In this document: positions 15,273 through 23,939 of the stretch, in pieces
Numbering within the stretch: position 1 is the stretch's first letter
How the letters are laid out: the number at the start of each line of letters is the position of its first letter
NCBI RefSeq assembly: GCF_965214215.1
Contig: NZ_CBDCBD010000003.1
Span: 1,240,001-1,304,000 of the forward strand
DNA length: 64,000 nucleotides
From: Poriferisodalis sp965214215
GTDB lineage: Bacteria; Actinomycetota; Acidimicrobiia; Acidimicrobiales; Poriferisodalaceae
Direction: 5' to 3'
The notes under the pieces: generated by a model
What the model was told of the DNA's origin: nothing
The model's database searches: none
Seen by the model: only the letters and a program-made list of their open reading frames with translations
Program-made: the position numbers and the translations under genes

Positions 15273-16583
15273 TCACGGCGTCGCGGCCGCCTCGCGCAGT
15301 TCCTGCGCGCTGGTGTGGAGATAGTTGCGGCCGGTGGCGGTGACGAGGTTGTAGGCGAGCTCGTCGATCGCGTCGGCCTTCAGGTTCTTCGCCTCGGCGG
15401 TGCGATGGTCGAGCGCGATCACCATGTCGCACAGCTCGGCCGCCCACTGGGCCTCACCACCTTCCATCGCGGCTTGGGCCCGCTCGAATAAGACATCGGG
15501 ACCACCCGCGAGCTCGGCGATGCGGCCACTTCGGTCGGCCGGATGCAGCGGGTTCATGCTTGCGGGGTTGCCGTCGAACCAGCCGAGCACGCCCGTGAAG
15601 ATCGCCCGCACACTCCAGCTGACGTTTCCGTAGTACTCGCCGAGCATCGGGTTGTCGGCGAGGTCGCGCGGCAACGTCACTTCATGGGCCAGCTCGTCGG
15701 GGGTCTTGCCCGCGTTCATCCCCTCGATCGTCGCGTTGTAGACGTGCCACATCGCTCGGCTGTAGGTGCCGATCGCCTCGTCGACTTCCGCGGCGCCGGA
15801 GAAAGGCGTGGTGTGGCCCAGGACGAGATGCTCGGCCTTGAGTTCCCGCATGCGGTCGACCGATTCGCACCAGTCGCGGACATCGCGGTATTGCGTGCCG
15901 CGAATCGCGTAGAGGTTGGGCCACGACCGATACATGTTGTCGCCGGCGAAGACGACCCTGTCCTGAGCGAACCACGTCATGATCTGGTCCTGTGTCTCGC
16001 CTGGGTTCGACGTGACTTCGAGGGTCACCCCGCCGAGTTCCACGACTCCGTTGGCGTCGAACGTCTCGGTGGGGAAGGTGCGACGGTCGGGGCCGCCCCC
16101 GGGCCCACCCGCCAGCGCGCCCGCCTTCGGGTAAATCGCCGGTGCGATGCCGTTGTTGATCCGCTTCTCGGGCGGCAGCAAGAACCCGGCCTGGCGCTTG
16201 CCGCGAACCTGCGCGATCGATGCGCCGTTGCGAGCGAAGCGCCGCGCCTCGTCGCCGAAGCGAACGTTGCCCCAGATCTCGATGTCGGGGTTCTCGTCGA
16301 GGAACGCGGGTGCGCCGCCGGTGTGGTCCGGGTGGCCATGGGTGTAGACGAGTCCCACGATTGGCAGATCGGTGTGGTTGCGCAGCTCGGCGATCGCCTC
16401 GGTCGACAGGGCCGGCACCGATCCGGAGTCGACGGCGACGACACCGGTGTCGCCGACAACGAACGAGAAGGTGGACACGCCATAGCCGACCGCCACGTGG
16501 ACCCGCTCGGAGAGCTGGATCCAATCGCGGGCGAACAGGTGGTCGATCGAACGAAGCCTGGCGGAAGCAGCGGTGTCGGTCAT
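15273..16583 (-). CDS. MBL-fold alkyl/aryl sulfatase-like hydrolase
   Basis: The 436-residue protein has the zinc motif THGHPDHTGG near residue 81, GDNMYRSWPN, and a LVLGHTTPFSG motif. A C-terminal alkyl-sulfatase dimerisation-like region begins near RDLADNPMLGEYYGNVSWSVRAIF. This architecture matches the class III (SdsA1/Pseudomonas alkylsulfatase-like) family, which splits primary or secondary alkyl sulfates with two zinc ions. It is shorter than SdsA1 and lacks the SCP-2-like lipid-binding tail, so the substrate may be small. No signal peptide. It overlaps the TetR gene by 4 bases, so enzyme and regulator are co-translated. Confidence 0.8.
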   Translation of the reverse strand: MTDTAASARLRSIDHLFARDWIQLSERVHVAVGYGVSTFSFVVGDTGVVAVDSGSVPALSTEAIAELRNHTDLPIVGLVYTHGHPDHTGGAPAFLDENPDIEIWGNVRFGDEARRFARNGASIAQVRGKRQAGFLLPPEKRINNGIAPAIYPKAGALAGGPGGGPDRRTFPTETFDANGVVELGGVTLEVTSNPGETQDQIMTWFAQDRVVFAGDNMYRSWPNLYAIRGTQYRDVRDWCESVDRMRELKAEHLVLGHTTPFSGAAEVDEAIGTYSRAMWHVYNATIEGMNAGKTPDELAHEVTLPRDLADNPMLGEYYGNVSWSVRAIFTGVLGWFDGNPASMNPLHPADRSGRIAELAGGPDVLFERAQAAMEGGEAQWAAELCDMVIALDHRTAEAKNLKADAIDELAYNLVTATGRNYLHTSAQELREAAATP

Positions 16584-17803
16584 GAGGGTGAACCTTGGGT
16601 TGGTTGCAGTGTGTGGACGTCGGGGTCGACGAGTTGGGTGGAGAGGGCGGCGAGATACCGGCGCATCGCCACGAGGTCGCCACCGAGCGGCTCGAGCCCG
16701 TACTCGATGATGTTGCGATAGATGCCCCAGCCGAGGTCGAGCGCGTGGACGGCGACCACCTGGCCGTGCACGGTTGGGTCGGTCGTGGCGCGGCCCGTGC
16801 GTTCAGCGACCGTTTCGACCATGCGGGCGACCATGGGCGAGCGGGTGTACGCCTCATGATCCCATTCCTCGGTTGCGGCGAGGTGCGCGAGCGTGCGCCA
16901 GAGCGGAAGACGGCGTTCGGCGTGGATCGGCACGATGTTCGCCTCGGCGGCGCCGCTCTCCAGCAAGGCGGCGGCTCGGTGTTGGATGCAGCTCGCGATC
17001 AGGTGTTCCTTCGACGCGCAGTAGTGGTGCACCTGGCCATGATTGACTCCCGCCTCGGTTGCGATGTCCTTCAGGGTGATGGCGGACGGCGTGGCGTCGC
17101 GCAGGAGCGCCGTCGTGGCGGAGATCAGTTTGGCCCGCACGGCTTCAGGGCCGCGGTCGTGCTTGAGTGCCGGCTCGACGGTTGGCGCCTCGGGCACATC
17201 GGCCGGCTCGTCGACCTCTGAGCGGATCGGGTCGAGGAGTCGCATCGATCGCGTCGAAAGGTCCTCGCAGATCGCGTCGACGTCGGGGTCGAACGGGGCA
17301 AGCGCGTAGAGGATCATGTCGCGAAAGATCCACCAGCCGCGCTGCAGTGCCGTAGTCGCAGCGGTGACCGCCATCACCTCGGGGTCGTTTGCCGGGCGCC
17401 CGATGTCGTCGGCCCGCCGATGCGCCAACCAGCCGACGACCGGCGACGGTTCGAACGGTGGTTGGCGCCACGCCCCAGTGCTTGCGAGGTAAGCGAGTGT
17501 GCGCCATCCAGCCGGCCGGTTGGCCGCATCGAGCGGCAGGGGAAAGTGTTGACCGTCGTGCATGCGGTCCTGGTGGTAGCGCGCAGCGCCATCGGCGATC
17601 GTCGCCGCGATCAGTCCGTCCTTGGAACCGAAATAGTGATGGATCTGCCCGTGGTTGACGCCGGCTCGCTCGGCGATCTGGCGTACGGTCACGTCGAACG
17701 GTGTGCGTTGGGACAACAACTCGGTCGCGGCCCTCAGCAGGCGTGCCCGGACGGCATCCGGCCCCCGATCGCGGGCTTCGTGGCGATGGGCCCCTGCGAT
17801 CAT
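16580..17803 (-). CDS. Tandem-duplicated TetR regulator (two HTH domains in one chain)
   Basis: The 407-residue protein is two full TetR-like units in series. The first helix-turn-helix spans about 18-63 (IAERAGVNHGQIHHYFGSKD), the second about 219-266 (IATEAGVNHGQVHHYCASKE), offset by about 204 residues. Each is preceded by a DRGP(D/E)AVRA segment, and each half continues into a helical ligand domain with a WRTLA(Y/H)LA motif. TetR proteins normally work as homodimers of about 200 residues, so this looks like a single-chain dimer. The operator at 17812-17832 touches the start region, implying autorepression. It is divergent from the VOC gene and co-translated with the MBL gene. Confidence 0.9.
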   Translation of the reverse strand: MIAGAHRHEARDRGPDAVRARLLRAATELLSQRTPFDVTVRQIAERAGVNHGQIHHYFGSKDGLIAATIADGAARYHQDRMHDGQHFPLPLDAANRPAGWRTLAYLASTGAWRQPPFEPSPVVGWLAHRRADDIGRPANDPEVMAVTAATTALQRGWWIFRDMILYALAPFDPDVDAICEDLSTRSMRLLDPIRSEVDEPADVPEAPTVEPALKHDRGPEAVRAKLISATTALLRDATPSAITLKDIATEAGVNHGQVHHYCASKEHLIASCIQHRAAALLESGAAEANIVPIHAERRLPLWRTLAHLAATEEWDHEAYTRSPMVARMVETVAERTGRATTDPTVHGQVVAVHALDLGWGIYRNIIEYGLEPLGGDLVAMRRYLAALSTQLVDPDVHTLQPTQGSPS

Positions 17804-17811
17804 CGCCCCCC

Positions 17812-17832
17812 AATCTAGTCCTTGACTAGGAC
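17812..17832. promoter_or_regulatory. TetR-type operator at the tetR start
   Basis: AATCTAGTC and an imperfect GACTAGGAC arm separated by CTT. It lies 8 bases upstream of the tandem TetR start and 28 bases before the divergent VOC gene, so it can repress both. Confidence 0.7.
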
Positions 17833-17859
17833 TGTGTTGCCAGGACTACCCTGACCCTC

Positions 17860-18519
17860 ATGGCTCAAGGATCCTCTTCTCCCGGCGACGATGCCGGCAA
17901 CCTCGACAAGACCTTCCGCGAGTGGCAGGACGACGGGTCGAGCGAGGTCGCCACGCTCGGCGGCGTCTACGGCGGTGCCAACGGTGTGAACCACATGGTG
18001 CTCAACGTCCGCGACATGGAGAAGTCGCACGATTTCTGGACCCGGGTGATGCGCCTCGAGCACTGTGGGACACAAGGCGGCCCCGGGCAGCCGCGGTTCC
18101 TGCGCTTCTACCGGTCCCACGGTCACACCCACCACGACATCGCGCTGAGTCCAGCCAAGGACCCCGATTCGCTCCCGATCCCGACCGGGCCCTTGCAGAC
18201 TCCCGGCCTGAACCACTTCGCGTGGACATATCCCGACCTCGAGACGTGGAAGCAGCAGGTTCGCCACGTGGTCGACACTGGCTACCCGATTCAGTTCCGT
18301 ATGGAGCACGGCATGAGCCAGAGCCTGTATGTCCGCGACCCTGACGGCACGGTCGTCGAGATGATGTACGAGTTCCCCGAGGAACGATGGAACGAGAACA
18401 TCGAGGCGGCACTTGAGTACCGGCGAGTCCTCGACATCGACAACGACCCCGACTACTTCGATCCCAAGCCCGAGGACATGCCCTTGTTCGACGAGAACGG
18501 CCTGGCCGAAGCTTCATGA
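17860..18519 (+). CDS. VOC-family extradiol-dioxygenase-like protein
   Basis: A 219-residue protein of the vicinal-oxygen-chelate fold with two beta-alpha-beta3 modules: NGVNHMVLNVRDMEKSHDFW and LNHFAWTYPDLETW. The candidate iron ligands are the His in NHMVLNV, the His in LNHFAW and the Glu in DGTVVEMMYE, the His-His-Glu set of type I extradiol dioxygenases. The acidic C-terminal tail (DPDYFDPKPEDM) is unlike glyoxalase I. It may cleave a catechol or act as a related metal enzyme. It is the first gene divergent from the TetR and leads towards the reductive dehalogenase. Confidence 0.75.
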   Translation: MAQGSSSPGDDAGNLDKTFREWQDDGSSEVATLGGVYGGANGVNHMVLNVRDMEKSHDFWTRVMRLEHCGTQGGPGQPRFLRFYRSHGHTHHDIALSPAKDPDSLPIPTGPLQTPGLNHFAWTYPDLETWKQQVRHVVDTGYPIQFRMEHGMSQSLYVRDPDGTVVEMMYEFPEERWNENIEAALEYRRVLDIDNDPDYFDPKPEDMPLFDENGLAEAS

Positions 18520-18680
18520 CCGTCGAGGAAGACCTGATCGAACAGGCGGCCGCAGCACCCCGGACCGCTAACGACGCCACCTCGGCGAGTGCGCCAGCGT
18601 CCCCCACATCGTGGCGCGGATGTCAGACGCCTTGCCACTTATGGGGGACACGATCCACAACACCCAGTGTTCGAACCTAG
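18516..18680 (+). pseudogene. Small ORF overlapping the VOC stop, possibly frameshifted
   Basis: ATG at 18516 overlaps the VOC stop (ATGA). The ORF reads MTVEEDLIEQAAAAPRTAND and then low-complexity sequence to a stop at 18678-18680. In another frame the DNA from about 18590 reads VPHIVARMSDALPLMGDTIH and ends at TAA 18690-18692. A single frameshift would join the two into a protein of about 58 residues. This could be a small accessory protein broken by indel or sequencing error; evidence is limited to translation quality and coupling. Confidence 0.3.
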
Positions 18681-18694
18681 TCAGCAACTAAAGT
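18677..18694. promoter_or_regulatory. Weak TetR-type operator before the dehalogenase
   Basis: TAGT and ACTA separated by CAGCA (18678-18690), with CTAGTC intact on the left arm. The core spacing equals that of the three stronger operators. It lies 37 bases before the GTG start at 18727. Confidence 0.45.
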
Positions 18695-18726
18695 CGGCCC
18701 TGACGACGGGTCATGCAAAGGGACCA

Positions 18727-20814
18727 GTGAAGCTTTTCTCACATAAAAAGCGTCCGACCGGCATGGGTCCGTACCCGCTCGAGCGACTTCCGCGGCTTGC
18801 CGACCCCGCCGCGCCGGTCGGCGGCGCGGGCGTTCGTCCCGCCGAGGCCCGACAGGAAGGGCCGCTGTCCGCCAGCCATGCGTACGAGCTCTACCTCGGC
18901 CTCTTCGACCAACAGCACACGGGCGACGTGTCCGAGCGAGCCCCGATCCCGGACGACCCCCAGGAGCGAGCCGACAACTTGAAGGGCGGCCTCTACTTCC
19001 TCGATGCCGACATGGCGGGGTGCGGCGTGCTCACCGCCGACGCCTGGACGGGCGAGACCTGCGACCACGGATTTGCGGTGGTCACTCTGGTGGCCCACTC
19101 CCGCACCGTCGGGCGCGATCAGCCCGGCGACGACTGGATCGATGGCACCCGACAGGTCAACGCCGACTTGCGGGCCGCCGAGCTCGCCGTCTTGATCGCC
19201 GGCTACATCCGCCGCATCGGCTTCGACGCGGTCGCTCACACCCCGACAACCTCGGACGTCGACATCGACAAGGTGGCGCTGCAGTGCGGGCTTATCGAAG
19301 CGGTCGGTGGCGAACTCCGCGCCCCCTTTATCAAGACCGGATTCTCGCTCTCGGTCGTGTCCACCGACATGGAGATCGCGCCCGACGCGCCGCTCGCTCG
19401 CCGCGGCCTGGCCGCCAATTTGCGGTCGACCCACTCGCTCGGATGGCTGCTCGGTCGAGGTGGCACCCGGGCGGGCCTCGGCCGGCTCAACGGCGACCAC
19501 CGTCCGCTGCACATGGGCCGCTACCCGATGGAGCGCATCAAGCGCGTCCCGGAGGCGACCACGTTGGTGATCCCCGAAGAGATCGAGCGGGTGCCGGTGC
19601 GGGCCGGGGGCTTTCCGCGCGCGGGTCACGGCGACATGGGGCCGAAGTTCCAGAAGGAATTGGCGGTTTTCTCGTACAAGACGCCGCAGGCGCAGGCCTA
19701 CATCCAACAGATCGGCGAGATGGTGCCGTATCAGGATGGCGAGGTCGCCCCCGAGCGCGCGCCGGGCACCAGCGATCCGGATCGCAACGCCGACGCGCTG
19801 AAGGCCTTCGCCCATCACCTCGGCGGCGACATGGTCGGCGTGTGCGAGGTGCCGGAGTATGCCTGGTACTCGCACAACGGCAAAGGCGAAGTGATCACGC
19901 CACGCCACAAGTACGGCGTTGTGATCCTGCTCGACCAGGGCTACGAGACCATGGAGGGCGCGAGTGGTGACGACTGGGTGAGTGGCGCCCAGTCGATGCG
20001 CGCGTACATGCGCGGCGCGCAGATCGCCGGCCTCATGGCCGAACATCTCCGAGCGCTCGGCTTCAGCTCTCGAAGCCACACCAACCGCGACAGCGAAGTG
20101 CTGCACATCCCGCTGGTGCTCGAAGCGGGGCTGGGCGAACTGAGCCGCATCGGCGAACTGGTGCTCAACCCATTTGTCGGACCGCGGTTCAAGTCGGTCG
20201 TGCTCACCACCGACATGCCGTTGACGCCCGATCGCAAGATCGACTTCGGGCTCCAGGACTTCTGCAACAAATGCACCAAGTGCGCCCGCGAGTGCCCGTG
20301 CGGGGCGATCGAGTTCGGCGACAAGATCATGTTCAACGGGTACGAGATGTGGAAGCCCGACGTCGAGAAGTGCACCAAGTACCGCCTCGGCAACATGAAG
20401 GGCTCGGCGTGTGGGCGCTGCATGAAGACGTGCCCGTTCAACATCGAAGGCGTGCTCGCGGAACGGGTGTTCTTGTGGTCGGCGATCAAGCTGCCCTTCA
20501 CCCGTAAGTTCATCGCCAACCTCGACGACAAGGTCGGCAACGGCTCGATCAACCCGATCAAGAAGTGGTGGTGGGACCTCGAATTCAAGGACGGCCGCAC
20601 CATCGAGCCCGAAAAGGGCACCAACGCCCGCGAACTCGACATGAACGGCGGCCGCATCGCCTCCAAGCAGAAGGTGGCGATCTACCCGCCCGACGTGCTC
20701 CCCGCGGGCGACAACCAGGGGGTACCGGTCAAGCTCGAACGCAAGGAAGCGATTCTTCGGCGCCAACAGGCCGAGACGCCGGCTGCGGCGTGGGCTCGCG
20801 TCGGTCGTCGCTGA
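18727..20814 (+). CDS. Cytosolic reductive dehalogenase-like protein (cobalamin, two 4Fe-4S)
   Basis: The GTG at 18727 has AAAGGGA just before it and follows the operator; the ATG at 18589 would extend over it. The 695-residue protein has a C-terminal ferredoxin region with CxxCxxCxxxCP at about 513-524 and C549 plus CxxCxxxCP at about 562-570, the two cluster sites of RdhA enzymes. The preceding part matches the cobalamin-binding core. The N-terminal half is a diverged duplicate: MGPYPLERL at residue 13 and MGRYPMERI at 263 open equivalent units, as in the oxygen-tolerant catabolic group (Comamonas BhbA, Nitratireductor RdhA). No Tat signal, so cytoplasmic. The reductase domain fused in some relatives is absent. 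Neighbouring pobA suggests a halogenated 4-hydroxybenzoate substrate. Confidence 0.85.
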   Translation: MKLFSHKKRPTGMGPYPLERLPRLADPAAPVGGAGVRPAEARQEGPLSASHAYELYLGLFDQQHTGDVSERAPIPDDPQERADNLKGGLYFLDADMAGCGVLTADAWTGETCDHGFAVVTLVAHSRTVGRDQPGDDWIDGTRQVNADLRAAELAVLIAGYIRRIGFDAVAHTPTTSDVDIDKVALQCGLIEAVGGELRAPFIKTGFSLSVVSTDMEIAPDAPLARRGLAANLRSTHSLGWLLGRGGTRAGLGRLNGDHRPLHMGRYPMERIKRVPEATTLVIPEEIERVPVRAGGFPRAGHGDMGPKFQKELAVFSYKTPQAQAYIQQIGEMVPYQDGEVAPERAPGTSDPDRNADALKAFAHHLGGDMVGVCEVPEYAWYSHNGKGEVITPRHKYGVVILLDQGYETMEGASGDDWVSGAQSMRAYMRGAQIAGLMAEHLRALGFSSRSHTNRDSEVLHIPLVLEAGLGELSRIGELVLNPFVGPRFKSVVLTTDMPLTPDRKIDFGLQDFCNKCTKCARECPCGAIEFGDKIMFNGYEMWKPDVEKCTKYRLGNMKGSACGRCMKTCPFNIEGVLAERVFLWSAIKLPFTRKFIANLDDKVGNGSINPIKKWWWDLEFKDGRTIEPEKGTNARELDMNGGRIASKQKVAIYPPDVLPAGDNQGVPVKLERKEAILRRQQAETPAAAWARVGRR

Positions 20815-20873
20815 GCGCCGCGGCTCCGTCGTGCTGACCTTCCCTGCTGGTTCCGCACGCGACCGAGCCGCCC

Positions 20874-22058
20874 TCAAGCGGTGACGACGTCTTCGAACGG
20901 CAGGCCGACGTACTGCTCCGACAGCGACCGCTGGGCGGCCTCCGAGCCGGTGATGTAGTGCAGCTCTTGCTCCTGGGCCCGCTGGTCGAAGTCGGTCTGG
21001 TCGGGGAATCGATGAAGGAGGCCGGTGAGCCACCAGGAGAACCGGACGGCGCCCCACACCCGGCGGAGAGCGATCTCGGAGTAGCGCTCGAGCCCCGACG
21101 GGTTCCCGCTGAACGCGGCGATCAGTGACTCCGAGAGATAGTGGACGTCGGACACGGCGAGGTTGAGCCCCTTGGCCCCGGTGGGCGGCACGATGTGGGC
21201 GGCATCGCCGGCGAGGAACAGTCGGCCGTGGCTCATCGGTTCGGACACGAAGCTGCGCAGCGGGGCGATCGACTTTTCGATCGTGGGCTGCGGGGTGATC
21301 TGGGCGGCCTGCTCGGGCGGGATGCGGGCGAACAGTTCGTCCCAGAACCGATCGTCGGACCAATCGTCGACCGTGTCGTCGAGCGGGCACTGCACATAGA
21401 GCCGGGCGAGGTTGGCGTTGCGGCTGGAGCAGAGGGCGAACCCGCGCTCGTGGTTGGCGTACATGAGCATCGGGAGGGGAGGTGTCTCGGCCATGACGCC
21501 CAGCCAGCCGAATGGGTACTCCTTGATCATCTCTCGGCGGATCGATGCGGGGATGGTCGGCCGGCTGGCGCCGTGGAAGCCGTCGCAGCCCGCGACATAG
21601 TCGCAGTCGATCCGGACCTCGGTGCCGTCGTGTTGGTAAGTGAGCCATGGCGAGTCGGTGTCGATGTCGTGAAGCGCGACGTCCTCCGCCTCGAACACGA
21701 GGTGGGTCCCGGCCTCGTCGGAGGCCGCGTACAGGTCCTCTTGGATCATGGTCTGGCCGTAGACCATCATCCGCTTGCCGAGGAGCTCGTGCGTGTCGAC
21801 ACTCAACAGCTCGGAGCCCTTCCACGCGATGTTGATGGTGTCCTTGGGGGTGCCGACCTCGTCCATGCGGGCACCGAGTCCGTGCCGACGCAGCAGCTCG
21901 ACCGTGCCCCATTCGAGTACACCGGCCCGAATGCGCCCCAGGACGTACTCGCGGGTTTGCCGCTCGAGGACGATTGCATCGATCCCGGCGCGGTGGAGGA
22001 TGTGGAGGAGCAGCGCTCCGGCGGGTCCGCCGCCGACGATCACGACCTGCTTCTTCAT
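20874..22058 (-). CDS. pobA: 4-hydroxybenzoate 3-monooxygenase
   Basis: The 394-residue FAD enzyme has the Rossmann motif VGGGPAG at the N-terminus, GRIRAGVLEWGTVELL, the DG fingerprint DYVAGCDGFHG, and GDAAHIVPPTGAKGLNLA near the C-terminus, all characteristic of PobA, with the usual family length. It hydroxylates 4-hydroxybenzoate to protocatechuate with NAD(P)H and O2. It runs convergent to the reductive dehalogenase, 60 bases apart, and shares a one-base overlap (TGATG) with the upstream sulfatase gene on the same strand. Its product is the substrate of the LigAB dioxygenase encoded at 46.8-48.1 kb. Confidence 0.92.
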   Translation of the reverse strand: MKKQVVIVGGGPAGALLLHILHRAGIDAIVLERQTREYVLGRIRAGVLEWGTVELLRRHGLGARMDEVGTPKDTINIAWKGSELLSVDTHELLGKRMMVYGQTMIQEDLYAASDEAGTHLVFEAEDVALHDIDTDSPWLTYQHDGTEVRIDCDYVAGCDGFHGASRPTIPASIRREMIKEYPFGWLGVMAETPPLPMLMYANHERGFALCSSRNANLARLYVQCPLDDTVDDWSDDRFWDELFARIPPEQAAQITPQPTIEKSIAPLRSFVSEPMSHGRLFLAGDAAHIVPPTGAKGLNLAVSDVHYLSESLIAAFSGNPSGLERYSEIALRRVWGAVRFSWWLTGLLHRFPDQTDFDQRAQEQELHYITGSEAAQRSLSEQYVGLPFEDVVTA

Positions 22059-23620
22059 CAGGCGATGTAGTTCGGCCGGTAGCTGGGGTTCGCGCAGGCG
22101 ATCATCATCTCGGCCAGTCGCTCGCCCATTTCGGTCCGCAGACCAGCGCTCGACGGGTCATCCCACCGGTTCTCGAGTTCGTCGGGATCGTTCTCGAGGT
22201 CGTACAGATCGTGGTAGCCGAGGTTCTGGTAGCGCGTGATCCGGGCCTCGGTTGTGAGGAGCGTGCGCATACGCGGCTGCACGCCGGCGCGGATCCCATC
22301 GCGGATCTGGTCCTCCTCGATCAGCAGCTCGTGGCGCAGCTCGACGGTCGGGTCGTCGAGGATCGGGGTGAGGTTCAGCCCCTGGGAGCCGTAGTAGCTG
22401 GCGACACCGCACAGGTCGAGGACCGTCTCGCCCAGGTCCAGGGTGTTGCACAGCGAGTCTGTGGTGCCCGCACCGATGCCCGGACCGGTGATCGTGAACG
22501 GCACCCGCAGCACGCCGTCGTAGTGCACGAACATCTTGAGCAGCAGGCCGTGGTCGCCGAACATGTCGCCGTGGTCGGACGTGAAGATCACGATCGTGTC
22601 GTCGGCTTGCCCTGAGCGTTCGAGCGCACCGAGCACGTTGGCGACAGCGTCGTCGATCATCGTGATCGCGCCGTACTCGAACGCCATGGCGTGGCGGAGT
22701 TGGTGCTCGTCGGGAGCCTGCAGGTCTGGCGAACTCGTAACGTTGCCCCGGCCGCCGACGATGCGCTGGATGTGCGCGGCCGAACGGGTGTGGGGGTCGT
22801 TGAACGTGCGCGGGACCTCGACGTCGGCGGGGTCGTACATGTGGGCGTAGTCGCCGGGCGGCGTGAACGGGTGGTGTGGGTCGGGGAACGAGCACTGGAG
22901 GAACCACGGCTCGTCGCCGCCGGCGCGTGACTCGATCCAGTCGACCGACCGTTCCGCGACGTAGGTCGTCGGGTAGAGCTCGGGCGGCATCGACGGCTTG
23001 CGGACCTGGTCCCATTCGGGAAGCGTCCACTCGGCGTTGTCGAGGCCGGCGACGTCATGCCAGTCGTGGCCCTTCTCACGGAGCCATCCGACGTAGTTGC
23101 CGGTGCACTGGTCACCATGGTTCGAGACGATCTCGACATGGTCGAACCCGTAGTAGTCGTCGGGGAACACGATGTCTTCGGCGAGGTGACCAGCGATCGA
23201 CTCGTAGCGATCCCACCCGTTGGTCCCAGGTAGGCCGGTGAGGCGGGCCTGCTCGTCGTGGGAGAAGTCGAATTGCCGCCGAGCGATCTCGGGGAACAGC
23301 TCGAAGTTCTGGAAGTGTCCCTTGCCGACGAGGCCAGTTCGGTAGCCGCTCGACCGCAGGCGCCGAACGAACGTGTTCGCGTCCCAGTCGAGCGCGATGC
23401 CGTTGTGACGGGTGCCGTGCACCGACGGGTAGCGCATCGTGAGCATCGAGCACCGGTTCGGTTGGCACAACGGGTTGGCCACGAACGCGTTCGTGAACTG
23501 CATGCTGCGCGCGGCCAACGCGTCGAGCGTGGGCGTTTGCACGATCGGGTTGCCGCCGAAACCGAGATGGTCGGGGCGGTGTTGGTCGGTGATGATGAGA
23601 AGGACGTTCGGGCGACTCAC
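22058..23620 (-). CDS. Type I sulfatase (formylglycine-type)
   Basis: The GTG at 23620 has GGGAGGA 6 bases upstream and overlaps the stop of a 33-codon ORF; the longer frame to 23782 crosses the operator. The 520-residue protein starts RPNVLLIITDQHRPDHLGFG, with the metal Asp pair, and has the sulfatase signature CQPNR with Cys in place, so it would need formylglycine conversion. TSDHGDMFGDHG supplies the other metal ligands. No signal peptide, so cytoplasmic. It overlaps pobA by one base and is probably co-transcribed, which points to an aryl sulfate, for example a sulfated hydroxybenzoate. Confidence 0.88.
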   Translation of the reverse strand: MSRPNVLLIITDQHRPDHLGFGGNPIVQTPTLDALAARSMQFTNAFVANPLCQPNRCSMLTMRYPSVHGTRHNGIALDWDANTFVRRLRSSGYRTGLVGKGHFQNFELFPEIARRQFDFSHDEQARLTGLPGTNGWDRYESIAGHLAEDIVFPDDYYGFDHVEIVSNHGDQCTGNYVGWLREKGHDWHDVAGLDNAEWTLPEWDQVRKPSMPPELYPTTYVAERSVDWIESRAGGDEPWFLQCSFPDPHHPFTPPGDYAHMYDPADVEVPRTFNDPHTRSAAHIQRIVGGRGNVTSSPDLQAPDEHQLRHAMAFEYGAITMIDDAVANVLGALERSGQADDTIVIFTSDHGDMFGDHGLLLKMFVHYDGVLRVPFTITGPGIGAGTTDSLCNTLDLGETVLDLCGVASYYGSQGLNLTPILDDPTVELRHELLIEEDQIRDGIRAGVQPRMRTLLTTEARITRYQNLGYHDLYDLENDPDELENRWDDPSSAGLRTEMGERLAEMMIACANPSYRPNYIA

Positions 23621-23718
23621 GACGGTCCTCCCGAATCGAGCCCGAGCGCCCGGAAGAGCGTGCTCGCGGCGTGGCGGACTTCCGCGAAAATCTGCTGCGC
23701 CTCCTGGTCTGGCGTCAT
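23617..23718 (-). CDS. Short ORF coupled to the sulfatase (33 aa)
   Basis: It starts MTPDQEAQQIFAEVRHAAST and ends with GTGA, overlapping the sulfatase GTG start by 4 bases. Translation is amphipathic and helix-like, without membrane segment. It begins 30 bases downstream of the operator at 23748-23759. It may be a translational-coupling leader or a small subunit; the length is too short to decide by composition. Confidence 0.4.
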   Translation of the reverse strand: MTPDQEAQQIFAEVRHAASTLFRALGLDSGGPS

Positions 23719-23747
23719 GGCGAAACCATAGCCAGAAACCACATTCA

Positions 23748-23759
23748 TCACGAATGTTA
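23748..23759. promoter_or_regulatory. TAACG-type operator, divergent sulfatase / hydrolase promoter
   Basis: Read on the minus strand this is TAACATTCGTGA, one base away from the consensus TAACG-NN-CGTKA seen at 25415, 33927 and 38931. It lies between the divergent starts at 23718 and 23772. Confidence 0.5.
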
Positions 23760-23771
23760 CGATCCGCCCCA

Positions 23772-23939
23772 ATGACCAACATCGCGGCATTGCGGCCAGC
23801 GGCGGGGTTCGATGTGACGGCATTGCCGCCCGACTACTTCCAGTCCATCGTCGACCATCTCGGTCCCGAGCCGCAGCGCCAGGGCCGAGTGCGCGAGGGC
23901 TACGCGAGCCCAACGCTGCGCGGGAGCCTGTTCGGATGA
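23772..23939 (+). CDS. Small protein coupled to the alpha/beta hydrolase (55 aa)
   Basis: ATG at 23772 directly after the divergent operator; the last codon overlaps the next start (ATGA). The sequence (MTNIAALRPAAGFDVTALPP ... SPTLRGSLFG) has good GC3 bias, no Cys and no membrane segment. Family not recognised. Translational coupling and conserved-looking composition suggest an expressed accessory protein rather than noise. Confidence 0.5.
   Translation: MTNIAALRPAAGFDVTALPPDYFQSIVDHLGPEPQRQGRVREGYASPTLRGSLFG

Noticed and set aside
18739..21912. Minus-strand ORF of 1057 codons, the longest in the window
   Set aside because: It runs antisense through the dehalogenase and in another frame through pobA, both with clear family motifs; its translation shows only Arg/His/Pro-rich shadow sequence.
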